A program made the position numbers and the translations under genes. Positions 19,083 to 26,636 of a stretch of DNA of 64,000 bases are shown in pieces. Source of the DNA: Corynebacterium amycolatum SK46. GTDB taxonomy: Bacteria > Actinomycetota > Actinomycetes > Mycobacteriales > Mycobacteriaceae. Numbering within the stretch: the stretch's first letter is position 1; each line of letters begins with the position of its first letter. The notes beneath the pieces are model-generated. The model saw only the letters and a list, made by a program, of their open reading frames with translations, ran no database searches and was not told the origin of the DNA. The stretch covers positions 1 to 64,000 of the forward strand of contig NZ_ABZU01000009.1 of NCBI RefSeq assembly GCF_000173655.1. The letters are read 5' to 3'.

Positions 19083-19700
19083 CTAGTCAAAAACGCCAAA
19101 GGCACCGCGCCGATGTGCGCCGACAATGTTGATATCGACAATCCCCACGGCAGCCATTGATGCAAAGACCGTGGTGGGGCCTACGAACTTAAAACCAGCT
19201 TTCTTCAATGCCTTGGCAAGCGCCTTGGACTCCTCGGAGGAGCTGGGCACCTCTTCGATTGAACGTGGCTCCGGAGACTTCTCCGGTTTAAACGACCACA
19301 TCAACTCGGCTAAGCCGCCGTTTTCACGCAGAGCAATAGTCGCCGCGGCGTTATTGATTACCGCAGTAATCTTCCTGTGATTCCGAATGATTCGTTCATC
19401 ATTCATCAATCTTTCGACATCTTCGTCATCGAAGTCGGCTACCGCATCGGGGTCGAAGTTGGCGAAGGCCTCCTGGAAAGCGGGACGCTTCTTCAGCACT
19501 GTCTCCCACGACAGTCCCGCCTGAAATACTTCCAGGCTGAGCCGTTCGAATAGTCCTTGCTCATCGCGCACCGGCATCCCCCACTCGGTGTCGTAGTACT
19601 CTCTCAGCAGCTCACTGTGAGCAGCCCATGCCGGTCGAGCCAATCCATCCTCACCGATGATGAGCCCATTGTTTTCCGTGTAGTCCGATCCAATTTTCAT
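19083..19700 (-). CDS. tag: DNA-3-methyladenine glycosylase I without zinc ligands
   Basis: This base-excision enzyme removes 3-methyladenine. The 205-residue protein aligns along the Tag family: DTEWGMPVRDEQGLFERLSLEVFQAGLSWETVLKKR, then LMNDERIIRNHRKITAVINNA, WSF, and ALKKAGFKFVGPTTVFASM. In E. coli Tag a zinc snap uses Cys4, His17, His175 and Cys179. Here the matching positions read as non-Cys, Tyr (in REYYDTEWG), Asn and Ala (in DINIVGA), so zinc binding appears lost. Start ATG 19700 follows GGAAAG. The upstream extension of the frame overlaps panE and is not coding. It lies downstream of panE on the same strand, 52 bp away. Confidence 0.9.
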   Translation of the reverse strand: MKIGSDYTENNGLIIGEDGLARPAWAAHSELLREYYDTEWGMPVRDEQGLFERLSLEVFQAGLSWETVLKKRPAFQEAFANFDPDAVADFDDEDVERLMNDERIIRNHRKITAVINNAAATIALRENGGLAELMWSFKPEKSPEPRSIEEVPSSSEESKALAKALKKAGFKFVGPTTVFASMAAVGIVDINIVGAHRRGAFGVFD

Positions 19701-19752
19701 CAGTCTTTCCAATCCCCCAATTCCGGTTTGACTTAGCTGAGCACCGCAGCTC

Positions 19753-20670
19753 TTAATTCTTATGCTTGTGTTGACGCCCAACCAGAGCGCCATACACCAG
19801 ATCCAGCGTCGGCGTTTCCACTTTCGCCTTCTGCCCCATCCGGCGGATCGCGCCAATCTGGGCATCGAGCTCATTAGCAAGCCCCGCGGTGTAGTCGCGC
19901 TGCATCGACGAGGTGTTGTCGTACCCCTGAGCATCAGTAAAGGCCAAGGTCCGCGACACGATGTCCTCTGGCAGCGCGACGCCGCAGGCTCGACCAACTG
20001 CCTCGGTTTCTTCAAACATCCGCGTCAAGCTGTCGCGCATTTCCGAACGCAAGTAACCAATCGGACTATCAGCCAGGGCACCTAGTGCACCGAGGTTGGC
20101 CACGAACATCGCTTTTGCCCAGATATCGACCCAGATATCCGGGAGCTGTTCGCCACCGAGCCCAGCCGTGAGTAATGCCTCGATAACTTCCCCGACCAGG
20201 TCATTAGTGGAGCCATCGAATGTGCCGATGTTCAGGCTCATCGGTCCTGGTCGGAAGGTGACTTCTGCCGGGCCAGTGTGGATAAAGAAACCGCGGATAA
20301 CACCCGGGAACACCTTGTCCTCACCGAACCGCCCCGCTGCCAAATAAGGGATTTCCACCGAGTTATGGGTGATCACCACTGCTGCACCAGCCGGAACTTG
20401 TGGGAAAGGATCGTTGCCCGGCAGCGCCTTGGTTGCCGCAATCACAACATCGACATCGACTCCATCGGCAGTGAGCTCACCCCAGTTGTCGGCTGCCTTG
20501 ACGGGGATAATGCTGCGTTCCCCGTGCTCGTCGATAAGCGTGAGCCCCACCTCACAAAGACGTGTCAGGGTCTCACCGCGGGCGAGAAAGACGACATCGT
20601 AACCAGCTTCAACGAGGCGACCGCCGAACCAGCCTCCGACGGCTCCTACACCTAAAATTCCGATCCTCAT
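19753..20670 (-). CDS. panE: 2-dehydropantoate 2-reductase (ketopantoate reductase) family
   Basis: The 305-residue protein begins with the NAD(P)-binding Rossmann motif GILGVGAVGGWFGGRL and has the ApbA/PanE C-terminal helical domain with KAMFVANLGALGAL, a conserved lysine and asparagine region, and the SSMQRDYTAGLANELDAQIG signature. It would reduce ketopantoate to pantoate using NADPH for coenzyme A synthesis; panB is in the same window at 41.4 kb. Other family members act on different 2-keto acids, so the substrate is likely but not certain. ATG 20670 follows AAGGTGG; the GTG at 20679 lies inside that ribosome site. Confidence 0.85.
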   Translation of the reverse strand: MRIGILGVGAVGGWFGGRLVEAGYDVVFLARGETLTRLCEVGLTLIDEHGERSIIPVKAADNWGELTADGVDVDVVIAATKALPGNDPFPQVPAGAAVVITHNSVEIPYLAAGRFGEDKVFPGVIRGFFIHTGPAEVTFRPGPMSLNIGTFDGSTNDLVGEVIEALLTAGLGGEQLPDIWVDIWAKAMFVANLGALGALADSPIGYLRSEMRDSLTRMFEETEAVGRACGVALPEDIVSRTLAFTDAQGYDNTSSMQRDYTAGLANELDAQIGAIRRMGQKAKVETPTLDLVYGALVGRQHKHKN

Positions 20671-20832
20671 AGCTGCCACCTTACGGCTTCCGCACTGCGC
20701 GCGAAGTAGGTTGCATGCGGTTGTCCACAGGCAATCCGGGCTATCCCCAAATGTGAAAATTTGGGCTTGAATTACTGCCTTGTCAAAACTATGTAAAGCG
20801 GAGTAGGGTCGAAGTCAATAGATATCAACCCA

Positions 20833-20860
20833 GGGTTGTTACTCTTTCGAGGCAAGACCT
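20833..20860 (+). promoter_or_regulatory. ribonucleic antiterminator (RAT) for BglG/LicT-type regulator
   Basis: The stretch GGGTTGTTACTC at 20833-20844, then TTTCGAGGCAAGACCT to 20860, matches the RAT consensus (GGATTGTTACTG...GGCAAAACC). Its last six bases (AGACCT) are also the first arm of the terminator that follows, so RAT folding excludes termination. Confidence 0.85.
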
Positions 20861-20895
20861 GAGGCCCACATTTCGTGGTGCCTCGGGTCTTTTTT
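20855..20895 (+). terminator. attenuator terminator in the PTS leader
   Basis: Arm 20855-20865 (AGACCTGAGGC) pairs with 20880-20890 (one G-U pair) and is followed by TTTTT, ending the leader before the EIIBCA gene unless the RAT is stabilised. Confidence 0.9.
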
Positions 20896-20933
20896 GCGTT
20901 TAACGGCCCTGTCTACCGTGAAAGAAGGTCACG

Positions 20934-23045
20934 ATGGGATCATCAAAAGATTCCAGCGCGAGGTCAATAGTTGAAAACCTCGGTGGGCCAGGGAACATCA
21001 CCAGTCTGACGCACTGTGCGACGCGTCTGCGCTTTGAACTCGGTGATGTCTCCAAGATCAACGAGGACAAAATTGACAAGGTGCCGGGCGTGCTCGGCGT
21101 CGTTCACCAGGGCGATAACCGCTACCAGGTCATCTGTGGCGGTGGCGTCGAATCGATGTACACGGCAATTAAGCACCTACCGGAAATGAAGGGTGCCGGC
21201 GCAGTCGCCACTAAGTCCGACGCAGATGTAAAGGAAGAAGCCCGTTCAAAGGCACGCGGCAAGTACGCGTGGATGGACAACTTCTTCGAGTACCTCTCGG
21301 ATTCGTTCCGTCCAATCCTGGGCGTGCTGCTCGGCGCATCACTGATTATCGCTATTGCCGCGGTTCTCGACGGCCTCAACATCGTCGACTTCCGCGCTGA
21401 GGATAAGTCCGCCACCTGGGTTTTCGTCGATGCCATGTGGCGCAGCGTCTTCTACTTCCTGCCAATCATGGTCGCCTACAACGCAGCGAAGAAGCTGCAG
21501 GTAGATCCGTGGCTGGGCGCAGCCATCATGACTGCTCTAATGACGCCGGAGTTTATGAGTCTGCAGGATACCGAGCGCTTCTCGGACACTATCAAGACAG
21601 TCAACGAGGAACTCGGTACCGAAAACTTCACCGCCAACATCTTCGGTCTGCCAATGCAGCTCAATGATTACGGCGGACAGGTCTTCGTACCACTAATCAT
21701 GGTGGCCATCCTGGCAGTGGTTTACCACGGTTTGAAGAAGATCTTCCCGGAGAATGTTCAGATGGTCTTCGTACCGTTTATCTCCATGCTGATTATGATT
21801 CCGCTGACCGCCTTCCTCATCGGCCCACTGGGCATCTGGCTTGGTAACGGCATCGGCTCCGGTCTGGCATGGATGAACTCGAACGCACCGTTCGTGTTCG
21901 CAATTCTGATCCCGATGCTCTACCCGTTCCTCGTACCGCTTGGCCTGCACTGGCCACTGAATGCGCTGATGCTGGTCAATATCCAGACTCTCGGCTACGA
22001 CTTCATCCAAGGCCCGATGGGTGCCTGGAACTTCGCCTGCTTCGGAGCAACTGCCGGTGTGCTGGTTCTTTCCATGCGCGACCACGACACTCAGATGCGC
22101 CAAACTGCAACGGGTGCACTCGCTGCCGGTCTCTTCGGTGGTATCTCCGAGCCGTCCCTCTACGGTATTCACCTGCGCTTTAAGAGGATCTACCCACGCA
22201 TGCTGCTCGGTTGTTTCGCCGGCGGTCTGACCATCGCCATCCTCTCCGCCCCGTACGGTGGCGTGACAACCAACGCCTTCGTCTTCACCTCCCTGATCAC
22301 CACCGTCGTGTTCAAGCCGATGTGGGTCTACCTAATCTCCATCGCTGTGGCGTTCTTCGTTGCCATGTTCGCCATCATTCTCACCGACTACCGCACGCCG
22401 GAAGAGAAGGCGGAGGCCGCACACGCCGCAGAGCTTGACGACGAGCCCAGCGACGACACCCCGCGTGCTTCGAGCAACTCCGATTCCGCTCCGGCGGAGG
22501 CTTCCAGCGACAACGGTGCCAACGTCGAGGCTGCCGCACCGGCTGCTGTGGCTGCTGGCATCGGTGGCATCGCAACTGCCGTTGATACCAAACCTGTACA
22601 GGTTCAGGCCCCGGTTGCCGGTGAGGTTGTCAGCCTTGCCGAGGCCGGCGACGCGGTCTTTGCCTCCGGTGCTCTCGGTGACGGTGTCGGTATCAAGCCG
22701 ACCAGTTCTACCGTGGTCGCACCCGTATCGGGCACGCTGATGACTGTGGCAAAGACCGGTCACGCCTTCGGCATCAAGACCGATGACGGTGTAGAGGTAC
22801 TCGTCCACGTCGGTATCGACACTGTCAAGATGGCCGGTGAAGGCTTCGATGTCCAAGTTTCCAAGAAGCAGCACGTCGAGGCCGGCGATGTTCTTGCCGA
22901 GGTCGATTTCGACAAGGTCAAGGAAGCTGGTTACCCAACCACGACACTGATGACCATCACCAATACCAAGAAGCTGAACAAGGTCTCCCCGGTCACCGGC
23001 ATCTCCGTCCAAGCCGGCGACATGGTCATCGAAGTTCAGCCATAA
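20934..23045 (+). CDS. PTS sugar transporter EIIBCA, glucose/beta-glucoside type
   Basis: The 703-residue membrane permease imports and phosphorylates a sugar. Order: EIIB (residues 1-80, phosphorylated Cys28 in LTHCATRLRF), EIIC with about ten helices (110-490, including GGISEPSLYGIH), a Ser/Ala/Asp-rich linker (500-550), and EIIA (560-703, active His near 625 in VLVHVGIDTVKM). BCA order and the antiterminator control are typical of the sucrose/beta-glucoside group, though glucose permeases of corynebacteria share it. The sugar cannot be decided. ATG 20934 has GAAGG six bases before it. It is the first gene of a PTS operon with the antiterminator-HPr and EI genes. Confidence 0.92.
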   Translation: MGSSKDSSARSIVENLGGPGNITSLTHCATRLRFELGDVSKINEDKIDKVPGVLGVVHQGDNRYQVICGGGVESMYTAIKHLPEMKGAGAVATKSDADVKEEARSKARGKYAWMDNFFEYLSDSFRPILGVLLGASLIIAIAAVLDGLNIVDFRAEDKSATWVFVDAMWRSVFYFLPIMVAYNAAKKLQVDPWLGAAIMTALMTPEFMSLQDTERFSDTIKTVNEELGTENFTANIFGLPMQLNDYGGQVFVPLIMVAILAVVYHGLKKIFPENVQMVFVPFISMLIMIPLTAFLIGPLGIWLGNGIGSGLAWMNSNAPFVFAILIPMLYPFLVPLGLHWPLNALMLVNIQTLGYDFIQGPMGAWNFACFGATAGVLVLSMRDHDTQMRQTATGALAAGLFGGISEPSLYGIHLRFKRIYPRMLLGCFAGGLTIAILSAPYGGVTTNAFVFTSLITTVVFKPMWVYLISIAVAFFVAMFAIILTDYRTPEEKAEAAHAAELDDEPSDDTPRASSNSDSAPAEASSDNGANVEAAAPAAVAAGIGGIATAVDTKPVQVQAPVAGEVVSLAEAGDAVFASGALGDGVGIKPTSSTVVAPVSGTLMTVAKTGHAFGIKTDDGVEVLVHVGIDTVKMAGEGFDVQVSKKQHVEAGDVLAEVDFDKVKEAGYPTTTLMTITNTKKLNKVSPVTGISVQAGDMVIEVQP

Positions 23046-23110
23046 TTGATTTCTAGAAGGCATACCGGCCTGAAATCCCTCAACTTATGGAGGAGTTCAC
23101 GGTTACCGAC

Positions 23111-24385
23111 ATGGAAATCCTGAGAGTATTCAATAACAACGTGGTCCTGGCCAAGGACGCTACCGGTGAAAAAATCCTCACCGGCCGCGGCATTGGCTTC
23201 AAGGCCCGCCCGGGACAGTCGGTTGATTCGAGCAAAGTTGTTCGCGTCTTTGTCCCCGCGGAAGGCCGCGATCCGGACTATATTGCCACGATGCTCACAG
23301 AAATTCCGCTGGCTCACATCACCCTTGTGACCGATGCGGTAACCGCAGCCGGCCTGCCGGAATCAATGACGAAGAACGCTTCCCTCCTTGTGGCGTTGGC
23401 CGATCACATTGGTTTCGCCATCATGAGGGCAGCTAACGGGCAGCGCGCCGATTACCCACTGCTCGCAGAAGTCAGCCAACTTTATAGTGAAGAATACGCG
23501 CAGGCGCAGGCAATTTTGTCGTATATCAATCGCGCCCTCAATGACCGTCGTATAGCGCCATTACCCCGCTCAGAAGCGGTGGCGATTACGTTACACCTGG
23601 TCAATGCCGGTTTTTCCACGGGTGATTTGAGCTTCACCTACACCATGACAGGCATGCTGCAGCAGCTGCTCGCAATCATTGAAAGTGATTTTGGCATCGC
23701 ACTGGAGCCAGAGACTGTCAATGTGGGGCGCTTCATCACGCACCTGCGCTACCTGTTCGTCCGGATCGCCAAGCATGAGCAGTTGAAAGATCACTCCTCC
23801 GCTATTGGCCGGGCTATCCGTGACTCCGCCCCAGAGGCGTTTCGCTGCGCACAGCGCATCTCCGCAGTCATTGAACTGCGTCTGGGGGCGGGGTTGACGG
23901 AAGACGAAGTTTCCTACCTCACCCTGCACATTGCACGCATCGTGCAGGCAGCGGCTGTATCTCCCACCGCCTCCAGGGCTTCCCGGAGCGTGCGCGACGT
24001 TGATGCTAAGCAAGCACCAACGAGCGATGCACCAGCGGGCGGCGCACCCGCGGTGGGGTGTACAGGCACTGTGCCTGAGTCAGAAAATTTCACATATTCG
24101 ACCCGAAAGGATTCAACCATGATTACTCGTACCGCTACCATCGGTTCCTCCGTAGGCCTGCACGCTCGCCCGGCTTCCCTGTTCACTCAGGCTGCCGCTG
24201 AGTACGACTACGACATTGTCATTTCCCTTGACGACGAAGAGGCCGATGCCGCTTCGATTCTGGAGGTCATGACTCTCGGCGCTAAGCATGGTGACGAAGT
24301 TACGCTCAGCTGCGAGGACGACTCCGCGACTGCAGCTCTGGACGAGCTTGCTGCGATGCTCGAGCGCGACCTGGATGCCGAGTAA
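23111..24385 (+). CDS. BglG/LicT-type transcriptional antiterminator fused in frame to HPr
   Basis: The protein (about 424 residues) has an RNA-binding CAT domain (MEILRVFNNNVVLAKD), PRD1 (about 60-165) and PRD2 (about 170-280), with the four PRD histidines present in ADHIGF, TLHLVN, ITHLRY and TLHIAR. A proline/alanine-rich linker (about 285-335) leads without a stop into a complete HPr domain (last 88 residues). It should bind the RAT at 20833-20860 and be controlled by phosphorylation of the PRDs by EIIB and HPr. The start is uncertain: ATG 23111 fits the family; GGAGGAG lies 15 bases upstream; ATG 23087 is in frame without a ribosome site. Fusion of antiterminator and HPr is unusual. Confidence 0.85.
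   Translation: MEILRVFNNNVVLAKDATGEKILTGRGIGFKARPGQSVDSSKVVRVFVPAEGRDPDYIATMLTEIPLAHITLVTDAVTAAGLPESMTKNASLLVALADHIGFAIMRAANGQRADYPLLAEVSQLYSEEYAQAQAILSYINRALNDRRIAPLPRSEAVAITLHLVNAGFSTGDLSFTYTMTGMLQQLLAIIESDFGIALEPETVNVGRFITHLRYLFVRIAKHEQLKDHSSAIGRAIRDSAPEAFRCAQRISAVIELRLGAGLTEDEVSYLTLHIARIVQAAAVSPTASRASRSVRDVDAKQAPTSDAPAGGAPAVGCTGTVPESENFTYSTRKDSTMITRTATIGSSVGLHARPASLFTQAAAEYDYDIVISLDDEEADAASILEVMTLGAKHGDEVTLSCEDDSATAALDELAAMLERDLDAE
24119..24385 (+). CDS. ptsH: HPr phosphocarrier, internal start within the fusion
   Basis: ATG 24119 is in frame with the antiterminator and has GAAAGGA seven bases before it. From here the 88-residue product is a normal-length HPr with active histidine in GLHARPAS and a SILEVMTLGAKHGDEV block. 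Free HPr could therefore be made from the same mRNA as well as the fused form. EI, which phosphorylates it, is the next gene. Confidence 0.75.
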   Translation: MITRTATIGSSVGLHARPASLFTQAAAEYDYDIVISLDDEEADAASILEVMTLGAKHGDEVTLSCEDDSATAALDELAAMLERDLDAE

Positions 24386-24473
24386 GCCCAGCTAAAACAC
24401 TCCTGGATAACACCACGGCACACCACGCCCGACGAGTATCCCCGCAGAGGTCCCGAAAAGGAGATCGGAAGCA

Positions 24474-26165
24474 ATGAACGAGCAGCACACTGTCATCTAT
24501 GGCATCGGTGTCTCGACCGGTACGGCCAGCGCTGAAGTAGTAAAGGTACTCCCCGCTCCGGGAGTTGATACCAAAGAGCCGTCGTCGACCGATCCTGTCG
24601 CCGATGGTGAGCGTGTCCGCGAAGCGATGGCCAACGTCGCAGAGTCGCTGAAGAAGCAGGCTGAGCACTCCAGCCCGAAGGCACGTCCGATTCTGGAGGC
24701 CACCGCGCAACTGGCTTCCGATAGGGCGCTCGCCAAGGCTGTGGTGAAGAAACTCAAGGCGGGCTCCGGTGTCACCCAGGCCGTTCACGATGCCGTTGAG
24801 GACTACGCGCAGCTCCTTGCAAGTCTCGGTGGCTACATGGCTGAACGTGTAACCGACCTCTACGATGTTCGCGACCGCACGATTTGCGAGCTGCGTGGCC
24901 TGCCAAAACCGGGCGTCCCGGATGTCACCACCCCAACTATCCTGCTTGCCGACGATCTCGCGCCCGCCGAAACCGTGGGTCTTGACCCCGAGTTGGTCGT
25001 AGGCATCGCCACCGCTGGTGGCGGGCCGACCAGCCACACGGCTATCCTCGCAGCACAGCTGGGCATTCCGGCCGTCGTTAAGGCGAAGGGCGTCATGGAA
25101 CTTGGGGCCGGTACCTTTGTCGCCATTGACGGTGGCGCCGGTGAGGTGATTGCGAATCCGACCGCCGATGAGGTCGCCGAGTTGGAAGAGCGCGCTCGAC
25201 GCCGGGAAGCTGCCCTGTCGCAGTCTGTGGGCGCAGGCAAGACCGCTGATGGTTACCCGGTGAATCTGCTGGCCAACATTGGTACGGCGGAAGATGGTGA
25301 GTCTGCGGCAGCGCAGGATAATGAGGGCACCGGCCTGTTCCGTACTGAGTTCCTTTTCCTCGACCGAGACAAGGCTCCGAGTTTGGAGGAACAAACGGAA
25401 ACCTACACTCGTGTGCTGAAGGCATTCGGTGAGCGACGGGTGGTTGTGCGCACACTGGATGCGGGTGCGGATAAGCCGCTGAGCTTTGCCGACCTAGGCG
25501 AGGAAGAAAACCCGGCGCTGGGTCGCCGCGGACTGCGTCTGTCGCAGGCTCGGGAAGATTTGCTGGATACGCAGCTGGATGCACTCGCCGCTGCATTTGA
25601 CGCCACCGGCCGCAAGGCTGACCTGCGGGTTATGGCTCCGATGATCGCAACGGTCGAAGAAACAAAGTGGTTTGCGGACAAGGCACGGGAGCGTGGTCTG
25701 CCGAAGGTCGGCATCATGATTGAGGTCCCCGCAGCAGCAATTCGCGCGAAGCAGCTGCTGTCCATTGTGGACTTTGCCTCCATTGGTACTAACGACTTGT
25801 CGCAGTACACTATGGCGGCCGACCGTATGCAGGGGGCTCTGGCGGATCTGCTTTCCCCGTGGCAACCAGCGGTACTGCAAATGATTAAGTCCGCATGCAA
25901 GGGCGGCAATGCTACCGGCAAGCCCATTAGTGTCTGCGGTGAAGCCGGCGGTGACCCGCTGCTGGCACTGGTCCTGGTGGGCCTCGGCGTGAGCTCGCTG
26001 TCCATGGCTTCCAAGAAAGTGCCGGCCGTCCGCGCCGCTCTCCGCCTCCACGACCGCGCTACCTGCCAGCAGATGGCAGCATACGCTGTCGATGCCGAAA
26101 CTGCGGCCGATGCGAAGGCCGCAGTGACCGCGCTGGTGGATCCGAAGGTGAAGGATCTGCTGTAG
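24474..26165 (+). CDS. ptsI: PTS enzyme I (phosphoenolpyruvate-protein phosphotransferase)
   Basis: EI takes phosphate from phosphoenolpyruvate and passes it to HPr. The 563-residue protein has the N-terminal HPr-binding helices, the phosphohistidine site GGGPTSHTAILAAQLGIP (His near residue 189), and the PEP-binding C-terminal barrel with GLFRTEFLF, LGRRGLRLSQAREDL, MIEVPAAA, SIGTNDLSQY and CGEAGGDPL. ATG 24474 follows AAAGGAGAT. Together with the two preceding genes it completes a sugar phosphorelay in one cluster. A terminator follows. Confidence 0.96.
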   Translation: MNEQHTVIYGIGVSTGTASAEVVKVLPAPGVDTKEPSSTDPVADGERVREAMANVAESLKKQAEHSSPKARPILEATAQLASDRALAKAVVKKLKAGSGVTQAVHDAVEDYAQLLASLGGYMAERVTDLYDVRDRTICELRGLPKPGVPDVTTPTILLADDLAPAETVGLDPELVVGIATAGGGPTSHTAILAAQLGIPAVVKAKGVMELGAGTFVAIDGGAGEVIANPTADEVAELEERARRREAALSQSVGAGKTADGYPVNLLANIGTAEDGESAAAQDNEGTGLFRTEFLFLDRDKAPSLEEQTETYTRVLKAFGERRVVVRTLDAGADKPLSFADLGEEENPALGRRGLRLSQAREDLLDTQLDALAAAFDATGRKADLRVMAPMIATVEETKWFADKARERGLPKVGIMIEVPAAAIRAKQLLSIVDFASIGTNDLSQYTMAADRMQGALADLLSPWQPAVLQMIKSACKGGNATGKPISVCGEAGGDPLLALVLVGLGVSSLSMASKKVPAVRAALRLHDRATCQQMAAYAVDAETAADAKAAVTALVDPKVKDLL

Positions 26166-26632
26166 AGCGACGGAATTAGTACTAAGCCTGGCGTACACAC
26201 GCAGTCAGCGTAAATGTGTGTGCCAGGCTCTTTCTCTTTTGTTCGCTGCCCCATTCCAGGCAGCAAACTTTCTGGGAATTTTCTTGATTTTCCCTCTCTC
26301 GAACGCCCCATTAGGATAAATAGAGTGCCTTCGTCAGCACCACCAACGCCGTCGAAGCCCCTTAATAATTCAAATAAAGACGGCTCATACAAGCCGCAAC
26401 TCAATTCACGCATCAGGCTCCACCCAGCCCGTGAAAATTCACAATTTCACATTAAAAGTGTCAGTTTTCGACATCGTGGCCCTTCATCTACAGGGGCACG
26501 CGAACTGCAATTGGGCTGCTGTAACGGGCGTTTGCGCCACCACAGCACCGGCAACAACGGCGTCGCCACAGCAGCATGCAGCATCGCCCTTGACCTTACG
26601 GGCGACACTAATTTAGAAAGAACACAATTCTC
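26166..26632 (+). other. 467-bp region between ptsI and brnQ
   Basis: It contains the ptsI terminator, a TAGGAT promoter element (26312-26317), an open frame running into brnQ, an imperfect palindrome GTGAAAATTCAC at 26431-26442, and a hairpin TCGCCC/GGGCGA at 26584-26605 just before brnQ. Confidence 0.5.
26185..26240 (+). terminator. Rho-independent terminator of the PTS operon
   Basis: AGCCTGGC with ACACAC pairs with GTGTGTGCCAGGCT across a loop, ending at 26229, followed by a CTTTCTCTTTT tail. Confidence 0.85.
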
Positions 26633-26636
26633 ATGA
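26325..26636 (+). CDS. putative leader ORF overlapping brnQ start
   Basis: The frame opens with GTG 26325, seven bases after TAGGAT, the leaderless arrangement used elsewhere here, and stays open for 103 codons to a TGA that overlaps the brnQ ATG (ATGA). No family is recognised; the composition is Ser/Asn/Pro/Arg-rich. If translated, it would couple brnQ translation to its own. It could equally be chance openness of a high-GC leader. No clear run of Leu, Ile or Val codons was seen near its end. Confidence 0.3.
   Translation: MPSSAPPTPSKPLNNSNKDGSYKPQLNSRIRLHPARENSQFHIKSVSFRHRGPSSTGARELQLGCCNGRLRHHSTGNNGVATAACSIALDLTGDTNLERTQFS

Noticed and set aside
19701-20015. N-terminal extension of Tag
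   Set aside because: The added residues overlap panE on the same strand in another frame, are basic and unlike Tag, and a ribosome site marks ATG 19700.
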